A stretch of DNA of 64,000 bases from an uncultured Alistipes sp. (GCF_910580175.1 NZ_CAJTXD010000004.1:62001-126000), one strand, 5' to 3'. Shown: positions 27,866 to 37,288, counted from the first letter of the stretch. Made by a program: numbers and translations. Notes: generated by a model from the sequence alone, not told the origin.

Positions 27866-30346
27866 TTATTCTGTGCGTTTGGTTTTTATTACCCACAAGA
27901 TGAGCGCCGTCAGAGCCGCCGCCAGAATTGCCAGCGAGGCGGCCAGCGTCGCGCTTTCGACCGCCGTCCAGTGCGGGGCGCGGAAGCGCCATTCGACCGT
28001 GTGGCTGCCGGGCGGCAAGAGCATGGCGCGCAATACGTAGTCGGCCCGGAAATAAGGCGCCGGTTCGCCGTCGATGAAAGCGCTCCAGCCGTCGGCATAG
28101 TAGATTTCGGAGAATATGGCCACAGCTTCTTGCGGGGCGGAATATTCGTACTTCAGGTAGTTGGGGCGGTATTCCGTCAGCTCGATGCGGGCCGCCGGAT
28201 CGGCTGGTGCTGCGGCAGGCAGAGGCGTGTCGGTCGCGACGACCGCCGTCGTGCGCAGGTCGAGGCTCCCCAGCGCGTCGATTTCGGCTTGGGCCGTCGG
28301 GGCGCAGACCACCGAGTCGACGAACCAGGCGGCGCCGAATGCCGTGTCGCGGAAGACGGCTTCGGGCTGTCCGTCGTTGCCCGGAACGATCGCATAGCGC
28401 GTGTTGAGCATGTCGAGCACCCCCTCGTCGAGCGACGAAAGATAGCGGTCGATCAAATCTTGGTAGCGGGCCAGCTTGGCGCCATGATAACCGCCGACCG
28501 ACCGGTGGAAATAGGAGGTCGTGGCGTCGTTGAAGGGGCTGACCGTGAGGTTGATGACGCGGTATCCCGGTGTTGTGTCCGCCAGAATCGCCTGGTCGGC
28601 GGCCGTAGGAGCGATCTGCCGGCGGCGGGCCGGCACGAAGTCGTCGGACGAAAGGAAACGCAGGTCGACGGGCACCAGGTCGAGCAGCATGACGCCGGAA
28701 AGCAGGGCGACGAGCACGTATCGGTTGATCTTGCGCCGCACGAAAAGCAGCGTGCACCCTGCCGCAAGCAGAATCATCGCCAGCGACCGCCAGGCATCGG
28801 CCCGCATCATCGCTGCGCGTTCGGTTGCCATTGCGTCGGCCGTCCGTTCGCCCCACTCGACATCCATGCCGCGGTCGATGTAGGCTTGCAGACCGTTGGC
28901 CTCGAAGATGCGGTGGTACTGGTCGGTCATCATCGCCGCGCTCTGGTCGCGTCCGAAGTCGAACAGGGCGCCGCCCGTCGTGGCCAGCAGCAGGCAGAGA
29001 CCGCCCGTGATGCCGGCCGCCCAACCTATGGCCCGCAGCCGCCGCCCGCGGGGAATCTCGTCGCGCCACAGCCGCATGAGCGCCAGCGCACCCAGCATCG
29101 GCACGGCCCATTGCACCACCACCAGTGTCATCGAGACCGTGCGGAACTTGTTGTATCCGGGCAGCCACCTGAAGGCCCATTCGGTCAATCCCATCAGGTT
29201 GCGGCCCCAGGCCAGCAGGATCATCAGCCCGCAGATGGCGGCGATCCACCATTTGTTGCGGCCGCGGGCCAGCGCCAGGCCCAGCGCGGCCAGGAAAAGG
29301 GCTGCGGCGCCCAGGTAGGTCGGGCCGCCCGTATAGGGTTGCGTGCCCCAGTAGGCCGGGAGTTGCTGGGCGGCTCCGCGCAGTCCCAGTTCGCCGGTCA
29401 CGGAGGCCACTTCGCCGTTGCGCGAGAAGGTCGTGCCCGAATCGCGCCCCATGAAGTCGGGCACGAGCAGGTTCAGCGTCTCGGCGCGTCCGTAGCTCCA
29501 GGCCGTGGCGTAGTCCAGATCGAGTCCGCTCCGTTTTTCTGTCGTGTCTGCGGTCAGTTCCGAGCCGCCGCGGATGGTCTCTTTCGTGTGGCGGGCCGTA
29601 TACCAGAGGGGGGCGAAGTTGGATGCTACGGCCAGTATGCCGGCGCCGAGGAGCGCGGCGGTGCGCAGGCCGAAGTCGCGCAGCCGTTTTTCGCGCAGGG
29701 CGACGATCGCGTCGTTGATCCACAGCGCCGCCATCGCCAGCAGGAAGTAGTAGGCGATCTGCGGGTGGTTGGCACCGATTTCGAGCGACGCGAACAAAGC
29801 TGTGAGCGCCGCACCGTAGAAGATGTTGCCGCGCAGGGTCATCCAGGTGCCTCCGAGCATCAGAGGTGCGTAGACCAGCGCCCACATCTTGGTCAGGTGC
29901 CCCGCGCCGATAATGAGCAGCAGGTAGGTCGAGAGTCCGTAGGCCAGGGCTGCGACGATGCCGACCCAGGGGTCGACGCCCGTCATCAGGAGCATGAGCC
30001 ACATGGCCGTCATGGCGAAAAAGAGGAAGGCGGCCGGCGTGTCGAGTATCTTGGTAATCTGTCCCGCCGTGCGTTTGACCAGCTGGGCCGGGTAGGCCAC
30101 ATTGATCAGGTAGGCGGGCATCCCGCCGAACATGCCGCCCGTCCACTGGGGGTCTTCGCCGCGCTCCAGGCGCATTCGGGTAATGTCGTGGGCCATGCCT
30201 TCGTATTGCACCACATCGTGCTGGGGCAGCGCTTCGCCACGGAACTGAGGGGCGAAATAAGCGGCGCTTACCACAAAAAAGAGCGACAGCGCGGCCGCTG
30301 CCGGCAGCAGCAGCCGAACGAAACCTTTCGAAAGAATCATCTCCAT
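27866..30346 (-). CDS. YfhO family large membrane protein
   Basis: The 826-residue protein has about a dozen predicted membrane helices and a C-terminal extracytoplasmic domain, as in YfhO-type GT-C-fold proteins. Recognisable parts are PQHDVVQYEGMAHDITRMR and GGMFGGMPAYLINVAYPA in the first loop. In Firmicutes YfhO helps glycosylate lipoteichoic acid; in Bacteroidota the substrate is unknown. Two ATGs, two codons apart, can serve as the start. It heads the minus-strand run that continues into ftsX, with a ten-base gap. Confidence 0.85.
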   Translation of the reverse strand: MEMILSKGFVRLLLPAAAALSLFFVVSAAYFAPQFRGEALPQHDVVQYEGMAHDITRMRLERGEDPQWTGGMFGGMPAYLINVAYPAQLVKRTAGQITKILDTPAAFLFFAMTAMWLMLLMTGVDPWVGIVAALAYGLSTYLLLIIGAGHLTKMWALVYAPLMLGGTWMTLRGNIFYGAALTALFASLEIGANHPQIAYYFLLAMAALWINDAIVALREKRLRDFGLRTAALLGAGILAVASNFAPLWYTARHTKETIRGGSELTADTTEKRSGLDLDYATAWSYGRAETLNLLVPDFMGRDSGTTFSRNGEVASVTGELGLRGAAQQLPAYWGTQPYTGGPTYLGAAALFLAALGLALARGRNKWWIAAICGLMILLAWGRNLMGLTEWAFRWLPGYNKFRTVSMTLVVVQWAVPMLGALALMRLWRDEIPRGRRLRAIGWAAGITGGLCLLLATTGGALFDFGRDQSAAMMTDQYHRIFEANGLQAYIDRGMDVEWGERTADAMATERAAMMRADAWRSLAMILLAAGCTLLFVRRKINRYVLVALLSGVMLLDLVPVDLRFLSSDDFVPARRRQIAPTAADQAILADTTPGYRVINLTVSPFNDATTSYFHRSVGGYHGAKLARYQDLIDRYLSSLDEGVLDMLNTRYAIVPGNDGQPEAVFRDTAFGAAWFVDSVVCAPTAQAEIDALGSLDLRTTAVVATDTPLPAAAPADPAARIELTEYRPNYLKYEYSAPQEAVAIFSEIYYADGWSAFIDGEPAPYFRADYVLRAMLLPPGSHTVEWRFRAPHWTAVESATLAASLAILAAALTALILWVIKTKRTE

Positions 30347-30675
30347 TGTGCTTAACCGAGTGCCGGAGCTGCGGGGCCGCAGGTAAAACGGAGTCGTCCG
30401 ATCCTGCCGGGGCGAAGCAGCTAAGGCGGAGCCAAAGGTACGAAAAAATAGTCACTTGGCACGTGGCAATCGTGAAATTTCATTATATTTGCAGTTGGTT
30501 AAAATGCAAACCGGGAACATTTTTCCGGCAAGGCGACGGGTCTTCGTTCCGCAGGGGTGCCGCAGGCGCGCCCGCAGGTTGCACGGCGGCGCCTTCCACA
30601 GCTATCGTCCGGGGCGTCCGGCAGCGGTTCGGGCCGTACGGATCGGGCTGAAAAGCTGCTCTTTACTTCGTTTTT
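30347..30675. promoter_or_regulatory. Divergent promoter region of yfhO-type gene and prenyl synthase gene
   Basis: Two full -7 boxes face away from each other: TACCTTTG on the minus strand (30433-30440) for the YfhO gene and TATATTTG on the plus strand (30484-30491) for the prenyl synthase. The plus-strand transcript would have a GC-rich leader of about 180 bases. That leader contains an arginine-rich frame starting at 30504, but I do not think it is a gene because it runs into the prenyl synthase in another frame. Confidence 0.55.
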
Positions 30676-31665
30676 ATGATTACACTCGATACCATCCGCA
30701 AACCCGTGGCCGCCGATCTGGAGGCTTTCGACGAATTCGTCGACCGGCAGTTTACTGCCGAAGGGGAATTGTTGTCCGGGATGTTGCGCTATGCGCTGTC
30801 TTCGCGCGGCAAGGGCGTGCGTCCGTTGCTGGTCATGCTCTCGGCTGCGATGAATGCGCCGTCCAGAGGGGCGACGACCGGCCGCCGGGCCTGCCTGGCC
30901 GCCATGCTGGTTGAAATGATCCACATCGCCTCGTTGATCCACGACGATGTGATCGACGAGTCGGATACGCGCCGCGGCCGGCCGTCGGTCAATGCCCGCT
31001 GGCAGTCGCACAAGGCGGTCATCTTGGGCGACTACATCCTGGCGCGCAACATGAACATCGGCCTGCGGAGCGGGCAGTTCGACCTGGTCACGCATGTCTG
31101 CGGTTCGATGGCGGCGTTGTGCGAGGGCGAGGTGCTGCAAAGCGACTGCGCCGAGCGGCACGCCATGACGCGCCGCACCTATCTGGACATCATCTTCAAG
31201 AAGACGGCCAGTCTGATCGGCGTGAGCGCGTCGGCCGGAGCGATGGCCGCGGGCGCCCCCAATGAAAAGGTGGCGCTCATGCAGCGTTTCGGCGAAGCAC
31301 TGGGCATGGCGTTCCAGATGCAGGACGACATCCTCGACTACAAACCCTCCGCCCGAACGGGCAAACCGGTCTACAACGATCTGCGCGAGGGGAAGATCAC
31401 GCTGCCGCTGCTCTGCGTGATGGAGCGGATGGACGAGTCGCGCCAGGCCGAGGTGGCCGGCCGGCTGAAGCGCTGCCGCGAGGATGCCTCGTCGCTCGAA
31501 TATTTGCAGCGTATCGTCGAGAATGAGGATGGTATCTCGCTGGCTACGAGCGTCATGCGCAGTTACCTTTCGCAGGCCATCGAATTGCTTACCGGCTTCG
31601 AACCTTCGGAGTATCGTTCGGCGTTGATCGATCTTTGCGCCTATGTGGGCGAGCGGGATCAATAA
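30676..31665 (+). CDS. Polyprenyl synthetase family protein (long-chain prenyl diphosphate synthase)
   Basis: The 329-residue all-alpha protein has both aspartate-rich motifs of trans-prenyltransferases: LIHDDVIDESDTRRGRPS in the first half and MAFQMQDDILDY in the second, plus KTASLIGVSA and the basic RGKGVRPLL near residue 34. It should extend farnesyl diphosphate with isopentenyl diphosphate units to make the side chain of menaquinone, which fits the presence of menA in this window. The chain length cannot be read from sequence. Confidence 0.92.
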   Translation: MITLDTIRKPVAADLEAFDEFVDRQFTAEGELLSGMLRYALSSRGKGVRPLLVMLSAAMNAPSRGATTGRRACLAAMLVEMIHIASLIHDDVIDESDTRRGRPSVNARWQSHKAVILGDYILARNMNIGLRSGQFDLVTHVCGSMAALCEGEVLQSDCAERHAMTRRTYLDIIFKKTASLIGVSASAGAMAAGAPNEKVALMQRFGEALGMAFQMQDDILDYKPSARTGKPVYNDLREGKITLPLLCVMERMDESRQAEVAGRLKRCREDASSLEYLQRIVENEDGISLATSVMRSYLSQAIELLTGFEPSEYRSALIDLCAYVGERDQ

Positions 31666-31702
31666 TTGTAAGTTGCGGAAACATTCTTTATCTGAAAATA
31701 GC

Positions 31703-32959
31703 ATGAAGCAGAAAAACAGTTATAAGCTGCCTGTCGCCATCATGTTCGCGCTTTTCTTCATGATCGCGTTCGTGACGGGTTTGCCTTCGCCCATGGGCGT
31801 CATTGTGGCCAAGCAGTTCGGCGCATCGGCTTTCGAGTCGCAGCTGGGCTTTTTCGCCAACTTCATCGCCTATGCTTTCATGGGCATTCCGGCCGGGTTG
31901 ATGCTCCGCCGCATCGGTTACAAGAAAACCGCTATGGCGGCCGTGACGGTGGGGTTTGTCGGTGTCGGCGTGCAGTATCTTTCGGGGGCCGTCGGCAGCT
32001 TCGCCGTCTATCTGACGGGTGCTTTCATCTGCGGATTCTCGGTCTGCATGCTCAATACGGTGGTCAACCCCATGCTCAATACGTTGGGCGGAGGAGGAGA
32101 CAAGGGCAATCAGCTGCTTCAGTTCGGCGGCGCCTGCAATTCGATCGGGGCGACGATCGTGCCGTTTCTGGTCGGTTATCTGATGGGCGCCGAGGCCGGG
32201 CGCACGATCGAGAAGGCCAATCCGGCGTTGTTCATCGCCATGGCGATCTTCGCGGTGGCATTCGTCGTGCTGGCCGCCTCCAAGATTCCCGAGCCGCACA
32301 TGGAGCAAGGCGCCGACAAAGCACCGACGTCCGACCGCTACGGCCCGATGTCGTTCCGCCATTTCGTGCTCGGCACGGTGGCGATCTTCATCTATGTGGG
32401 TATCGAAATCGGCCTGCCCTCGACGGCCAACCTCTACATGACCCAGGAGTTGGGCATCGACGCGGCCGTGGCCGGATCGATCGTGGGGCTTTATTGGTTG
32501 CTGATGCTGGTCGGACGCCTTGTCGGCGGGTCGGTCGGCGCCAGGGTGTCGAGCCGGACGATGATGATTGCCGTTTCGACGGTCGGACTGGCGATGGTCG
32601 CTGCGGCGATCTTGCTGCCCGCGTCGTCGGGCGTGGCGCTGCCGGCTTCGCTGGGCGGCGTGAGCGTGCCGGCGAGCGTGGTGCTGATCGTGCTTTGCGG
32701 TCTCTGCACCTCGGTCATGTGGGGCGGCATCTTCAACCTGGCGGTCGAGGGACTGGGCAAGTATACGGCTGCTGCGTCGGGCATTTTCATGGTCATGGTC
32801 TGCGGCGGAGGCATCATTCCGACGTTCCAGGGCTGGGTGGCCGACCGTATCGGCTACATGGCTTCGTATTGGGTAATGTTCGCTTGTTTCGCCTACCTGC
32901 TCTACTATGCGGTAATCGGCTGCCGCAACGTGAACAAGGATATACCGGTTGGTAAATAG
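31703..32959 (+). CDS. MFS transporter of the FHS (sugar permease-like) group
   Basis: The 418-residue protein has about twelve hydrophobic helices. The N-terminal region FALFFMIAFVTGLPSPMGVI, the helix FANFIAYAFMGIPAGLMLRR and GFSVCMLNTVVNPMLNTLGG resemble the FucP-like FHS permeases that carry hexoses by proton symport. The substrate is not known. I start at MKQKNSYKLP; a longer frame would overlap the prenyl synthase end. A hairpin terminator follows. Confidence 0.85.
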   Translation: MKQKNSYKLPVAIMFALFFMIAFVTGLPSPMGVIVAKQFGASAFESQLGFFANFIAYAFMGIPAGLMLRRIGYKKTAMAAVTVGFVGVGVQYLSGAVGSFAVYLTGAFICGFSVCMLNTVVNPMLNTLGGGGDKGNQLLQFGGACNSIGATIVPFLVGYLMGAEAGRTIEKANPALFIAMAIFAVAFVVLAASKIPEPHMEQGADKAPTSDRYGPMSFRHFVLGTVAIFIYVGIEIGLPSTANLYMTQELGIDAAVAGSIVGLYWLLMLVGRLVGGSVGARVSSRTMMIAVSTVGLAMVAAAILLPASSGVALPASLGGVSVPASVVLIVLCGLCTSVMWGGIFNLAVEGLGKYTAAASGIFMVMVCGGGIIPTFQGWVADRIGYMASYWVMFACFAYLLYYAVIGCRNVNKDIPVGK

Positions 32960-33020
32960 TTTGCGACTCCGGCAAGCATGTTGCCGGCAAACGTGTGTGC
33001 GCCCTCTTCCCTGCCGACAA

Positions 33021-33053
33021 AAAAAAGGATGTCTTTCGAAGACATCCTTTTTC
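33021..33053. terminator. Bidirectional hairpin terminator between the MFS gene and rplS
   Basis: A stem of at least 10 bp (AAAGGATGTC / GACATCCTTT) around TTTCGAA is flanked by an A run on one side and a T run on the other. It serves both convergent genes. Confidence 0.85.
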
Positions 33054-33071
33054 TTTTCGACCTTGCGCGGA

Positions 33072-33449
33072 TTATTTCTCCGTGCGGGTCACGCGCTTCT
33101 CCTTGATGCGGGCTTTCTTGCCGGTCAGATCGCGCAGGTAGTAGATGCGGGCACGGCGAACCACACCGATCTTGTTGACCTCGATCTTCTCGATGTGCGG
33201 CGAGTAGAGTGGGAAGATACGTTCTACGCCCACGCCGTTCGAAATCTTGCGGATCGTGAACATCTTGGTCTTGCCCTGACCCTTGATCTGGATCACTACG
33301 CCGCGGAAGCTCTGGAGACGCTCCTTGCTGCCCTCGACGATCTTGTAGGTCACGGTAATCGTGTCGCCGGCCTTGAACGACGGTACGTCGGCGTCCGTCT
33401 TGGGCCACATCTGCTCGTTTACGAGCTTGATGATTGCATCCTTGTTCAT
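33072..33449 (-). CDS. rplS: 50S ribosomal protein L19
   Basis: L19 sits at the 30S-50S interface. The 125-residue product matches the family throughout: FKAGDTITVTYKIVEGSKER, LQSFRGVVIQIKGQGKTKMF, TIRKISNGVGVERIFPLYSP and a basic tail with RRARIYYLRDLTGKKARIKE. It is a single-gene unit with its own promoter, a leader of about 140 bases and a shared terminator. Confidence 0.98.
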   Translation of the reverse strand: MNKDAIIKLVNEQMWPKTDADVPSFKAGDTITVTYKIVEGSKERLQSFRGVVIQIKGQGKTKMFTIRKISNGVGVERIFPLYSPHIEKIEVNKIGVVRRARIYYLRDLTGKKARIKEKRVTRTEK

Positions 33450-33606
33450 TGTTGCAACGAATTAGAGTGTTTCGCATTCGACATTCCCGCTGCGCCGGAC
33501 TACCATGCCGCTGCCTTGAGCCGCAATCCCGCGGCCTGCGGCCGCCTGCGCCGTAGCGCCCAATGAAAGAGGTCGATATACGTTCCCGTAAGGGAGGGCA
33601 AAGATA
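33450..33606 (-). promoter_or_regulatory. rplS promoter and long GC-rich leader
   Basis: The minus strand carries TATCTTTG at 33599-33606, so transcription should begin near 33592. The resulting leader of about 140 bases contains a GC-rich palindrome (GCGGCCGCAGGCCGC around 33535) and a CGAAT...ATTCG inverted repeat near the start codon. Ribosomal protein L19 leaders that bind their own product are known in some phyla; such control here is an inference from length and structure only. Confidence 0.45.
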
Positions 33607-33648
33607 GAAAGTTTTTTCGTTTTGCGCAAGAGCCGAATATTTTTTCCT

Positions 33649-33803
33649 ATATTTGGCTGCGCCCAAGATACTTCGTCTCGGCATAATCAAGCTAACGCTT
33701 GCTTCTGCTCTCGACTTTTCGTATATTTAACTTCGTTTTAAATACTCCCGCTCGGCAAAATGCAAGTAAACTTGCTTTTGCGCTCGCTTATTCGTATATT
33801 TGT
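33649..33803 (+). repeat. Tandem promoter-bearing repeats upstream of surE (locus A)
   Basis: Two tandem units of about 74 bases lie between promoter-like boxes at 33649-33656 (TATATTTG), 33723-33730 (TATATTTA) and 33796-33803 (TATATTTG). Each unit runs from GGCTGCGCCCAAGATAC or its relic, through CTCGGCA, a near-perfect hairpin (arms GCAAAATGCAAGT / ACTTGCTTTTGC in the second unit), to a box. Fifty-three bases at 33746-33798 are identical, in reverse complement, to 48668-48720. The boxes face surE. The rest of the 465-base gap between rplS and surE holds only the rplS leader and about 110 bases before surE in which I see nothing. Confidence 0.8.
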
Positions 33804-33914
33804 ATTCCGGAAACCCGCAGTCGGGGAGACGATCGCGGGGCGCACCGAACCGCTGCCGTTGCGAGGCTGCAAACGTGCTTCGAGAAGTTGCGGACAGGAG
33901 AAATCGATGTTGTT

Positions 33915-34691
33915 ATGGAGAATCAACGATTGATATTCGTTACCAACGACGACGGCTACGCGTCGAAAGGGCTGGCGGCGGCCGTCGAGGTGGCGCGCGC
34001 TTTCGGCCGGGTGGTGGTCGTGGCGCCCGAGACCGCACAGAGCGGCATGAGCCAGGCCATTACCATGTACAATCCGCTTTACCTGCGCTGCGTGAGTCAG
34101 GAGCCGGGTGTCGAGGTCTATGCCTTTTCCGGCACGCCGGTCGACTGCGTGAAGATGGCTTTCGACTATCTGTTGCGCGAGCAGCGGGTCGATCTGGTCA
34201 TTTCGGGCATCAACCACGGTTCGAATTCTGCTGTCAACGTGCTTTATTCCGGAACGATGGGCGCCGCCATCGAGGGGAGTTTCTACGGGTGTCCGGCCGT
34301 CGGCCTTTCGCTCGACGACCATGCGCCCGATGCCGATTTCGAAGCCGCCGTCCGCTTCGGCAGGCAGATCGTCGGGCAGGTGCTCGACGGGCAGGTCGAG
34401 CTGCCTCTGTGTCTGAATGTCAACGTGCCTGCCGGGCGGCCCGAGGAGCTGCACGGCATCAAGCTCTGCCGGCAGAACCGCGGTTTCTGGCGCGAGGAGT
34501 TCTACCGGCATGAAGACCCGCGGGGCCGCGAGTATTTCTGGCTTACCGGCGAGTTCGTCAACTCCGAGCCTTCCGCCGAGGATACCGACGAGTGGGCGCT
34601 CGCCCACGGATGGGTGTCGGTGGTGCCCGTGCAGGTCGACATGACCGACTACGGGCAGTTGAAGAAGCTGGAGTCCTTTTTCCGTCGTTGA
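33915..34691 (+). CDS. surE: 5'/3'-nucleotidase SurE
   Basis: SurE is a metal-dependent phosphatase acting on nucleoside monophosphates and short polyphosphate, tied to stationary-phase survival. The 258-residue product has the metal-binding DD of FVTNDDGYASKG (Asp12, Asp13), then SGMSQAITMYNPLY and GINHGSNSAVNVLYSGTMGA with the conserved Asn and Ser. I start at MENQRLIFVT; the frame is open further upstream but runs through repeats and a promoter array. The two-component genes follow 32 bases downstream. Confidence 0.96.
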   Translation: MENQRLIFVTNDDGYASKGLAAAVEVARAFGRVVVVAPETAQSGMSQAITMYNPLYLRCVSQEPGVEVYAFSGTPVDCVKMAFDYLLREQRVDLVISGINHGSNSAVNVLYSGTMGAAIEGSFYGCPAVGLSLDDHAPDADFEAAVRFGRQIVGQVLDGQVELPLCLNVNVPAGRPEELHGIKLCRQNRGFWREEFYRHEDPRGREYFWLTGEFVNSEPSAEDTDEWALAHGWVSVVPVQVDMTDYGQLKKLESFFRR

Positions 34692-34723
34692 GCTAAAAAC
34701 GTATCGTTTAAAATCATCGGTCT

Positions 34724-35701
34724 ATGTTGATTAAAATCCTGCTTGTCATATCCATCGCCGTGCAGACTTTGGCCACGGTCTATGCCCTGCGGCTGGTGCG
34801 CACGACCAAATACAATTCGGTGTGGATTCTTTTCATCGTGGGGTTCTCGCTGCTCTCGGTCGAGCGGCTGGTGCAGTTGCTGATCGCCTGCGGTGCCGAG
34901 GTCATTCCCCGTTGGTGGTTCGCCTACCTGGGGATCGTGGTCTCGGTGTGCCTTTCGATCGGCGTGATGTATGCCCATAAGCTCTTCAAGTACATCGCCC
35001 GGCTCAACCGCCAGCGGCAGCTGCTCAACAAACGGATTCTCACAGCTGTGCTCCGCACCGAGGAGAAGGCGCGGTCGCGTTTTTCCAAGGAGCTGCACGA
35101 CGGACTGGGGCCGTTGCTTTCTTCGGCCAAGATGTCGCTTTCGGCTCTCGCGCGCGAGGAGCGCACGCCCGAGCAGCAGGAGATCATCGACAACACGACC
35201 TACGTCATCGACGAGGCGATCCGCTCCCTGCGCGAAATTTCGAACAACCTTTCGCCCCACGTGCTCAACGACTTCGGTCTGGCACGGGGCGTGCAGCACT
35301 TCATCGATCGCAGTGCCGCGATGCACAACGTGAAGATCCGTTTCACGACCAATCTGCGGGGCGAGCGCTTCGAGACCGACATCGAAGTGATCCTCTACCG
35401 CGTGATCTGCGAGTTGATCAACAATTCGCTCAAGCATGCCGCCTGCACGACGGTAAATCTTTCGCTCTCGCAGAACGGCCCGGCGCTCGTGCTGGACTAT
35501 TCCGACAACGGCCGCGGCTTCAACCCCCAGGCCATGATGGATTGCGGCATGGGCCTTTCGAACATCGCTTCGCGCATCAATTCGCTGGGCGGATCGTTCG
35601 ACATCGTTTCTTCCAAGGGAGCCGGCATGCGGGCCTCGATCCGTGTGAATACCGTGCAGGAGCCGGCGCCGCGCGTTCGTCGTAACCGTCGCAGAGGATG
35701 A
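34724..35701 (+). CDS. Membrane sensor histidine kinase, NarL-type (HisKA_3)
   Basis: The 325-residue protein has two or three N-terminal membrane helices (residues about 1-85), a short coiled stretch, and a HisKA_3 dimerisation domain whose phosphoacceptor is His125 in FSKELHDGLGPLLSSAKM. The HATPase domain shows ELINNSLKHA, DNGRGFNPQ and GMGLSNIASRINSLGG. The extracytoplasmic part is almost absent, so the signal is probably sensed in the membrane or cytoplasm. Its stop overlaps the response regulator ATG (ATGA), so the pair is co-translated. The signal is unknown. Confidence 0.92.
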   Translation: MLIKILLVISIAVQTLATVYALRLVRTTKYNSVWILFIVGFSLLSVERLVQLLIACGAEVIPRWWFAYLGIVVSVCLSIGVMYAHKLFKYIARLNRQRQLLNKRILTAVLRTEEKARSRFSKELHDGLGPLLSSAKMSLSALAREERTPEQQEIIDNTTYVIDEAIRSLREISNNLSPHVLNDFGLARGVQHFIDRSAAMHNVKIRFTTNLRGERFETDIEVILYRVICELINNSLKHAACTTVNLSLSQNGPALVLDYSDNGRGFNPQAMMDCGMGLSNIASRINSLGGSFDIVSSKGAGMRASIRVNTVQEPAPRVRRNRRRG

Positions 35702-36336
35702 AAGCCCGCAACATAGTGCTGGTCGACGACCATTCGTTGTTCCGCAACGGACTTCGCGGACTGCTCGAACACAGCGGCGGTTGCCGGGTCGTGGGCGAGG
35801 CCGGCAGCGGCGAGGAGTTCCTGGCCCTGCTGCCGCAGCTGGATGCCGACGTGGTGTTCATGGATTTCTCGATGCCGGGACTCGACGGAGCGCAGACTAC
35901 CGAGCGGGCGTTGTCCGTGCGGCCCGACCTGCGGATCATTACCTTGTCGATGTTCGGCGAGGAGAGCTATTATTCGCGCATGGTCGAAGCCGGTGCCCGG
36001 GGATTCTTGTTGAAAGATTCCGCCATCGGCGATGTGCTCGAAGCCATCGATGCCGTGATGGCGGGCGGGAGCTATTTCAGCCCGCAGCTGCTCGCGTCGC
36101 TTACCGACCGGATGCGGACGCGCGAGGATGCCTCCGACGAGCAGCTGTCGTCGCGCGAGCGCGAGATTCTGGTGCTCGTGTGCCGGGGACTCTCCAACCA
36201 GGAGATTGCCGATGAACTTTTCATCTCCAAGCGCACGGTCGACAAACACCGGGCCAACATCCTCGAAAAAACCGGTTGCAAGAACACCGCGTCGCTGGTG
36301 GTTTTCGCCATCCGCAATGGCATAGTGGAAGTGTGA
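35698..36336 (+). CDS. Response regulator, NarL/LuxR family
   Basis: The 212-residue protein has a receiver domain with the acidic pair Asp10-Asp11 (VLVDDHSLF), phosphoacceptor Asp56 (VVFMDFSMPGLDG) and Lys in GFLLKDSA. A LuxR-type helix-turn-helix follows at about residues 145-207 (LSSREREILVLVCRGLSNQE, then KRTVDKHRANILEKTGC). It is the cognate partner of the kinase encoded just upstream. Its targets are unknown; the surE-kinase-regulator order allows co-transcription with surE. Confidence 0.94.
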   Translation: MKARNIVLVDDHSLFRNGLRGLLEHSGGCRVVGEAGSGEEFLALLPQLDADVVFMDFSMPGLDGAQTTERALSVRPDLRIITLSMFGEESYYSRMVEAGARGFLLKDSAIGDVLEAIDAVMAGGSYFSPQLLASLTDRMRTREDASDEQLSSREREILVLVCRGLSNQEIADELFISKRTVDKHRANILEKTGCKNTASLVVFAIRNGIVEV

Positions 36337-36416
36337 AAGGAGTCGGCCGCGCGGGAACAAGCGCGATTTTCGTTGGGACTTTGTAAACCCTATTTTTCGT
36401 TGTCCGGTAAATACTG

Positions 36417-36449
36417 CGAGAGGGAAAAACATCGTGTTTTTCCCTCTCG
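36417..36449. terminator. Bidirectional hairpin terminator
   Basis: A perfect 15-bp stem (CGAGAGGGAAAAACA / TGTTTTTCCCTCTCG) with a TCG loop lies between the response regulator and efp genes, which converge. The internal A/T tract gives the U run for either strand. Confidence 0.8.
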
Positions 36450-36472
36450 TAGTATGCAGGCGGATTCGCTTT

Positions 36473-37045
36473 TTACTTGATTCGCTCGTAGTATTCGCGC
36501 GTGCGGGTGTCGACGCGGATCTTGTCGCCCGTGTTGATGAACAGAGGCACGCGAACCGTGGCTCCGGTGTTGACCGTGGCGGGTTTGAGCGAGTTGGTCG
36601 AGGCCGTGTCGCCCTTGATGCCCGGTTCGGTGTAGGTTACCTCCATGTCCACGATCGGAGGAAGTTCGGCCGAGAGGACGGTCTCCTTTTCGGTGTGGAA
36701 CATCACTTCGACGATCTGGCCGTCGGCCATCAGGTCGTAGTTGTTGATCAGGCTCTTGTCGATGTTGATCTCCTCGAAAGTCTCGGTGTGCATGAAGTGG
36801 GCGCCCAGGTCGTCTTCGTACGTGAACTGGTAGGGTCGGCGCTCCACGCGCACCTGCTCGATCTTCTGGCTCACGGACGAGAACGTGTTCTCCAGAACGC
36901 GGCCGTTCTCCAGATTTTTGAGCTTCGAGCGTACGAATGCGGGGCCTTTGCCCGGCTTGCAGTGCTGGAAATCGACTACAAGGAACGTCTTGCCGTCCAT
37001 TTCGATGCACATGCCGATCTTGATGTCGGCGGCAGTGATTGTCAT
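36473..37045 (-). CDS. efp: Translation elongation factor P
   Basis: EF-P relieves ribosome stalling at polyproline stretches; the long proline-rich linker of FtsA in this window is a plausible client. The 190-residue product has the three OB/KOW domains. The tip loop reads FQHCKPGKGPAFVRSKLKN, with Lys33 at the position that is often modified. Domain III contains GDTASTNSLKPATVNTGATV and GDKIRVDTRTREYYER. No EpmA/EpmB-type modification gene is visible nearby. Confidence 0.96.
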   Translation of the reverse strand: MTITAADIKIGMCIEMDGKTFLVVDFQHCKPGKGPAFVRSKLKNLENGRVLENTFSSVSQKIEQVRVERRPYQFTYEDDLGAHFMHTETFEEINIDKSLINNYDLMADGQIVEVMFHTEKETVLSAELPPIVDMEVTYTEPGIKGDTASTNSLKPATVNTGATVRVPLFINTGDKIRVDTRTREYYERIK

Positions 37046-37173
37046 AAGAATATCGTTTTGAAATTTTTAGCTGCTGACAAAAATAGGAAAAAATCCGCAA
37101 AGCTGCAAAAAACCAGATGAGCACTATGCCGATCTGCTATTTTGCGGTGGCGGTTACCCTATTATTTTGGCTG

Positions 37174-37181
37174 CAAAGATA
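37174..37181 (-). promoter_or_regulatory. Probable efp promoter -7 box
   Basis: The minus strand reads TATCTTTG here, a full consensus match, about 130 bases before the efp start. Nothing else is recognisable in the gap between efp and the deacetylase gene. Confidence 0.5.
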
Positions 37182-37288
37182 CGAAAGGAGATTCTTCGGG
37201 TGTCGATTTTTCGGGGCCGAATTGGGGAGGGGATTTTCGGATGCGATTCTTTGGGTGCGCCGAATGCTATCACTCTCTTTTTCGGGAT

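Noticed and set aside
30504..30675. Arginine-rich small frame in the leader of the prenyl synthase gene
   Set aside because: It has no stop before the gene, runs on in another frame, and its composition is what GC-rich leader DNA would give by chance.
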